Source of the DNA: Chiua virens | Lineage: Eukaryota > Basidiomycota > Agaricomycetes > Boletales > Boletaceae | Direction of reading: 5' to 3' | Length of the DNA: 64,000 nt | NCBI GenBank assembly: GCA_019787685.1 | Contig: JAHNUO010000012.1 | Span: forward strand, 434,001-498,000 | Shown here: positions 59,410 to 64,000 of the stretch, in pieces | Numbering within the stretch: the first letter of the stretch is position 1 | Layout of the letters: each line of letters opens with the position of its first letter | Position numbers and translations under genes: made by a program | Notes under the pieces: model-generated | What the model was told of the DNA's origin: nothing | The model's database searches: none | The model's input: the letters and a program-made list of their open reading frames with translations, nothing else

Positions 59410-60225
59410 TCTCCGTTAGTGGAAGAAGCAGATTGGGGTCAACGGGTGTACGTACGCAACCACGATAGGACCGGCGCTCGTTTCTCCCAAAGAAATATCC
59501 TTCCTAACCTCCTCCTGGAGCGGAATAAGCTTTGCTATGATCGCTTGTGCAGACTCGGCGGTATTAAAATGACGGCACATCTGAGCTCCTGATGCGAGAA
59601 GGGGTCGAAAAAGGCCTTCCTTCAGATCATTCTCTCGCATGGGGCCCTTCTCTCCAACAACATCCCAGTGGGTAGTGACGATACAAACGTGACGAAGACT
59701 CTTCTCTCCGATCAGCGCTTGGAACATCCTGAGGTTCTTTCTTGTAATATGGCCAACGCGAGGGTCAGAGATGCGGCGCATAAAGATGATTCCGTTCAAT
59801 TTCTTCTCGCTATGGACTTGCATGCGTCACAAGGTACGAGATACGAACTCGATCAAATACACTCACCCCTTTTCTGGCTCCAGGAAATCTGCAAGCATTT
59901 GCAGGACGTCAGTGTCCGTTACGCCTTCCCGGGAGTCATCGAAACCGGGCGTATCGATTAACATGACGGAACACCCAGTTCTCGCATCTGTATAGTAGGA
60001 GGTCTGGATGTAAGACGTTTCGGATTCTGTCCTGTTGCTAACATGAATCTCAGGGTCACTGGTGAGATGACGAATGAACTGTTGGAGAAGAAACATCATG
60101 AGTTATGTAAAGATAGGCAAATTTTCTGCATACACACCGTGGATTTTCCTAGGAATCGGAGAGGGGCGTGAACACGGATGGGCTATGGTCATGGTGAAAT
60201 CAGACATACCAACGCCTGTTGCACC
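59410..60225 (-). pseudogene. AIG1-type GTPase, tandem copy 1
   Basis: Same exon pattern as copy 2, about 830 bp upstream on the minus strand, and nearly identical over most of its length. The P-loop reads GATGVGKST, again with Lys-Ser/Thr on an 11-nt exon at about 60,145. LIDTPGFDD, LNGIIFMRRISDPRVG and VCIVTTHWD follow. The frame is open past the point where copy 2 breaks (MCRHFNTAESAQAIIAKLIP, then EEVRKDISLGETSAGP), but then enters the 5' region of copy 2 and stops. It could make a short G-domain protein. Function of the family in fungi is not known to me; links to cell-death or incompatibility proteins are inference. Confidence 0.65.
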
Positions 60226-60499
60226 CATGACGCTAGGTGTCTCCGTTAGTGGAAAAAACAGATTGGGGTCAAAGGGTATACGTACGCGACAATGAAATGA
60301 TCATTCGTGGTTAACTGGGACATGACTAGCAACGAGTGGGAAGCTCCAACGGTACTTTAGACGACAGGAAAAGCTGAGACTATCACGGTGGGTGTAAAGA
60401 CTTGCCTCAGTGTGTCGGCCAGGCTTCATTTCAAACCGCATGAGGAAGGCAACGTTTTTCGGAGCATGCCCGGGTATACTCACTAAAGCCTCAGGATTT

Positions 60500-61115
60500 C
60501 AATACTGGAGATCACACGTCGATTGCCAGTGAACTTCGCGTTCACAGACCCGCGATTCGCCTGCCATCTTAGATACCGTTGACGTTGAATTCGATTGGAC
60601 CGAGCAGTCTCTTAAGTTACACGCTCGTCTCCCTTGTTGGTCGCGTCTATCGCACATCGATCGAGCCGAGTTGGGCGACACATCCACTCAGACCTAGTTC
60701 CAGACACTCGCCTCGTCCGCTGTCCCACATACGACCCATTGGCCATCCTTTGATACTGAAATGGCACGCACGTTCATTGCGTCTGCTTTGCGGTTTCTAC
60801 CTTGTCTGCAAGTTGAATTCATCGAATTCCACCATTGCTTCCACTCAAAACATGCTTTCCGTCAAGCGAGAATGCGACTGCTAAAACACTCTGAAAATTC
60901 CCCGTGTCAAGGAGCATTTCATCGTCTCGCAGAGTCGTCAGCATAGTAGTCCAATCCATTCTCCATACCCCCATCCAGTGATGGTCTGCGACATCATCTT
61001 TATCCAGACACTTCGTGCTTTGGGCCTTTGGCACCGTGACTATTCTTGCCCGGGTCCTCCGGCTAAGAGTGGTTCTCCCAAAGGCTCGCATATCTTTTTC
61101 CAAAACTCGTCCCAT
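60500..61115 (-). pseudogene. 5' part of a WD40 gene (paralogue of the 16.8-18.6 kb gene)
   Basis: Reads RMDWTTMLTTLRDDEMLLDTG, then VLAVAFSLDGKHVLSGSNGG and ISVSKDGQWVVCGTADEASVW, matching the intact paralogue's RMDWTVLTTPQDDG, AVAFSPDGKHLLSGGQGG and ISVSRDSQWVVCGAEV. Frames change several times. Similarity fades near 60,500, after roughly 170 residues. The middle blades are missing and the GTPase copies lie in their place before the displaced 3' tail at 58.0-58.6 kb. Confidence 0.65.
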
Positions 61116-62865
61116 ACACCTTTTTCATCTGCGTTCGCTTTTCAGGGCCTCATCAGACGGGTGTGCGTCGTCACTACAGAAAGGATTTGTTTTGGTAATG
61201 ACAAGGTATGCCAGTGCTCCTTCCTAATTGTACTTATATCTCTCGTCAACATGTCTATTTATCCGTCTCAGATAGCCTTCGCCTTTCTCGGGTATCGGTT
61301 CCGTCTCACTTGGAAAAATCTTGCGCGATGTTGCTCATGGACGTGCACATAAATCGATATTGGATTTTAGATCAATGCCGGTATGATTGTCTATGTTAGC
61401 AGCAGTCGCACATTGCGAGGCCGTCGGTACCGTCCCGAACACGACGCAAGAACTCTTACAAAATCGCGGTCGCGGACAGGTCTCAAGTCGTGATCTAGTT
61501 TTCAACGAAGGAGTTGCGCTAGGTGGTGAGGGAACCATTGGTAGGTCCGACCTTTGTGTCTCTCATTCCCATTTCATCTTTTCTCGCAAATAGCTCGCGT
61601 ACATCGACTTGGCGCTTTCTCCCCCCCCGCCGGGTTATGCCTGTCAAGCTTGTTCAACCCGCGTGGCCAGGTTCGATGGCTCCCATCGATTGAGACATGG
61701 TTCCGTTGAGTAGTCGTTTGCAACGGACGGACATCTCATCATTGATTCCAGGTTAGCAATGTCATCACTGACCCTGTCTTTGTCATGCGACGCATCTGAA
61801 CTTGAAGATCCGACACCAATCTCACAGTACGACGGTAATGTGAGGTTGGTCACTCGCCAGTTGGTATCGAGGGCTTCACGGCTTCAGCGCTCGTGTTGAT
61901 CACCATCTTCCGATGCACAGGTAGATGTACCCCCTCGGACATCTGCGCCGTCCCCGTAGGAGGGTCAAGGTGAAGAAGTGCACCCGTCTAACGATCATTA
62001 TACACCGTGTGCATACCGCCACCAAACTCGTGCTCGCAGTAAATTTAGTACGTTTCGGTCCAGACCTGGTGCGGGTTGCAACTAATTAGAAGGATAACCT
62101 CCTACTTCGAGATTGCAGTTCGCCATGTCCGCATATCGTGATATGAGACAAAGTGTATGGCCAGCGTAGACAATATATTATAAGTCGTCGATAACCTGGC
62201 GCTGGTCGAGCAATACTCTGGGACGCTCGTGATCGGTCAGCGACAAGATCCATGGATTAGCCCCACCGGAAGTACATCCGCCGGAACCACGATGTTAGGA
62301 CACGTCTGAACGCCTTGCAATATACTTTATTTTCCCTTTGAGAAACAAGGTCCGTCCACCATTCATCCCGAGATTGGGACAGTCGGATGGTGTAACGGAC
62401 AGGAGTCATGCCACTCGTACAGGCCTGCTAAATGATACTCCTGGTTCGTCTAGACGTACATTACACACATATCGCCTAGCTGTGTCCCGCGCTGCCATGA
62501 TACAGAATACAGTGTCCGGAAAACCAGCTCAGTCACATGCGACGGGATAGCGCGACATAGACAATTCCCGCTCCGACTGGCAATCCACCGTCGTCTGAAT
62601 GCGTACTTCCAATTCTCTGGGTGGCAACCACTATGCGACGAGGGCGCTTCGTGACGACGCCGAGCTACAGACGAAAAGGAGAGACACACCTTCTCAGGGT
62701 CCGGCTCAAAGTCAGAGACATAAGGTTGCGTGGACACGCGAGAGAGCCGCAGGGGATCAGCAGGGTCATTGTTCCCTTGGGGATGATAGCGCGTACTGAG
62801 CCTGGGAGACGAACGATGTCACGTTCGAACGCAAGGTAAACGTGAACCGAGAACGAATGCGGGGC
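61116..62865. other. Intergenic region
   Basis: No supportable gene over 1.75 kb. Frames at 62,338-62,550 and 62,599-62,839 (plus) and 62,450-62,737 (minus) overlap each other and have no domains. Confidence 0.35.
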
Positions 62866-63960
62866 TTACAGGGCGAGATACGCGTTGATGTACACTGGGA
62901 CGACCAACGACCTCATTACTCGTGTATGCGTGCATGAGTTGGTGGAGGACATACGCTGTGTGAGGTTGAAACAGAACCCGACAAAGATAAAGTTCTGCGA
63001 CATCCTTGAATACTGCGTCACACGACACTGAGTGATGGTCCAAATCGAGTGGTGCCTCTCCACTCACGAAGGCGGCGACAAGGGCAGCATTGATCCTGAG
63101 GCAAGTTGTCAGTTGGCCTTGGCGGTGGTAAGCATGAAACGAGAACGACGCACGCAGCAAGCAAGCCTTTGAAAGGGCAGGTGATCAAGAGATCGGGAAT
63201 CCAAACCGAGCATGCAGTGGCTTACCCGTGGCGATAACATATGCAACAATGGTTTTAAGCGCCGAATCCGTTCTTGGGCATGAACAGATAAATATACAGT
63301 CCATCCAGGTCAACTTGAGTTTTTTTTACCTGCGAAAGCCTGCTTTGGACGTGAACAAATAGTAGCACAAGATGATGGCTACGAAAAAATCGCCCAACAT
63401 CCCCGCAGAAAAGTCGAGGTAAAGTAGGTACTAGGAGCGAAGACGTGAGAAGCCCGGAGCATGAAGACTAGGGTGTAAACTTGAAACTGACAGAGAAGGT
63501 ATGGAGTCGGATGTGGGGCTTCAATATCAAGCTAGACACGCCGAGAGTTCATACGTGTTTCAGCACACGAGAATTGGGACCTACGATCTTATGGTAATCA
63601 CTGTAACGCGTTCAATCCTCGCAACGAACATCACGGCAGGTAGCTCACCAAGGCCAAGCACTGCAGTAGACACCACGAGTCCCATAGACGAAATCAAGTT
63701 TTTGGGAATGCTTACATAGTTCACAAGTGGTCAAGAAACCCTGAGAATAGGGATCAAAAGTGATTTGATTTCTCAATGCTTTACTCACCACGATCGAGGC
63801 CAAGAAAACGTTTTGGTCACTGACTATACAAAGTCAGCACACTGCAGTACAGATGAAACAGGAAAGACCATACGCTTCCATACTTGCCACCCAAACATGC
63901 TGTATTTCAAGTGAATGAATGATATCCAACTCATCGAGAGGAAATATTCACGATCGCACG
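62866..63960 (-). CDS. DUF6534-like multi-helix membrane protein, partial or decayed
   Basis: Exons can be read on the minus strand from near the window end. Segments in order: SDQNVFLASIV (about 63,830), PKNLISSMGLVVSTAVLGLG (about 63,700), YLLYLDFSAGMLGDFFVAII (about 63,430) followed by LCYYLFTSKAGFRR, then TDSALKTIVAYVIATG (63,215-63,265), GLLAACVVLVS and NFIFVGFCF. The string DFFVAIILCYYL...GFRRTDSALKTIVAY...TG is the signature part of the DUF6534 family, integral membrane proteins with seven helices that are abundant in Agaricomycetes and of unknown function. The 5' end is not resolved and may lie beyond the window; the C-terminus looks degenerate, ending at 62,866. Exon borders are approximate. 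Confidence 0.5.
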
Positions 63961-64000
63961 ACCACATCCGTGACACTCTGAAGCGGTTCAAGAACATTGA

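Noticed and set aside
1..64000. CRISPR arrays, bacterial operons, ribosome-binding sites, phage genes
   Set aside because: The window is eukaryotic with spliceosomal introns; no regularly spaced direct repeats or prokaryotic signals were seen.

Overview
The window looks like nuclear DNA of a filamentous basidiomycete, most likely an Agaricomycete of the Rhizoctonia/Ceratobasidium type. This is inferred from dense short introns (about 45-80 nt), families common in those fungi (AIG1-type GTPases, WD40 proteins, DUF6534-like membrane proteins, F-box/WD proteins) and a nuclear tRNA-Leu with an intron. No database search was possible. Exon models were built by hand from splice signals, reading phase and similarity between copies inside the window.

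Layout. 0-4 kb: no supportable gene. 4.0-8.0 kb: secreted GH31 alpha-glucosidase in about 20 exons. 8.5-9.5 kb: pyridoxamine-phosphate-oxidase-like flavoprotein. 10.6-10.9 kb: small secreted, Kex2-type peptide precursor (paralogue at 26.2 kb). 11.7-12.5 kb: EXPERA membrane protein. 12.8-13.7 kb: dead pogo/Tigger-like DNA transposon. 16.8-22.1 kb (minus): a WD40 gene with a membrane tail and a decayed WD40/coiled-coil gene. 23.9-24.5 kb: orphan PB1 domain of a Bem1/Scd2-like polarity scaffold. 28.7-30.7 kb (minus): C2H2 zinc-finger protein and a small upstream gene. 32.9-35.3 kb: complete glycyl-tRNA synthetase. 36.0-36.5 kb: short disordered protein. 36.5-44 kb: gene-poor, with an old non-coding duplication. 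44.3-46.2 kb: frameshifted F-box/WD-like gene. 47.0 kb: tRNA-Leu(CAG). 47.9-53.8 kb: two DUR3-like urea transporter genes arranged tail to tail. 55.1-57.2 kb: acyltransferase-like gene. 58.0-61.1 kb (minus): tandem AIG1-type GTPase copies lying inside a broken WD40 paralogue. 62.9 kb to the end: partial DUF6534-like membrane protein.

Functionally the window mixes housekeeping (GlyRS, tRNA-Leu), nutrient uptake and secretion (alpha-glucosidase, urea transporters) and fast-evolving, lineage-type families (GTPase/WD40, secreted peptides, F-box). GlyRS, the C2H2 gene, the PNPOx-like gene and urea transporter copy B read through exactly in frame. Several others carry single-base frameshifts, which could be real decay or assembly error. 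The best candidates for new biology are the inverted urea-transporter pair with 6-nt and 10-nt micro-exons, the secreted peptide pair, and the nested GTPase-in-WD40 locus whose P-loop lies on an 11-nt micro-exon.
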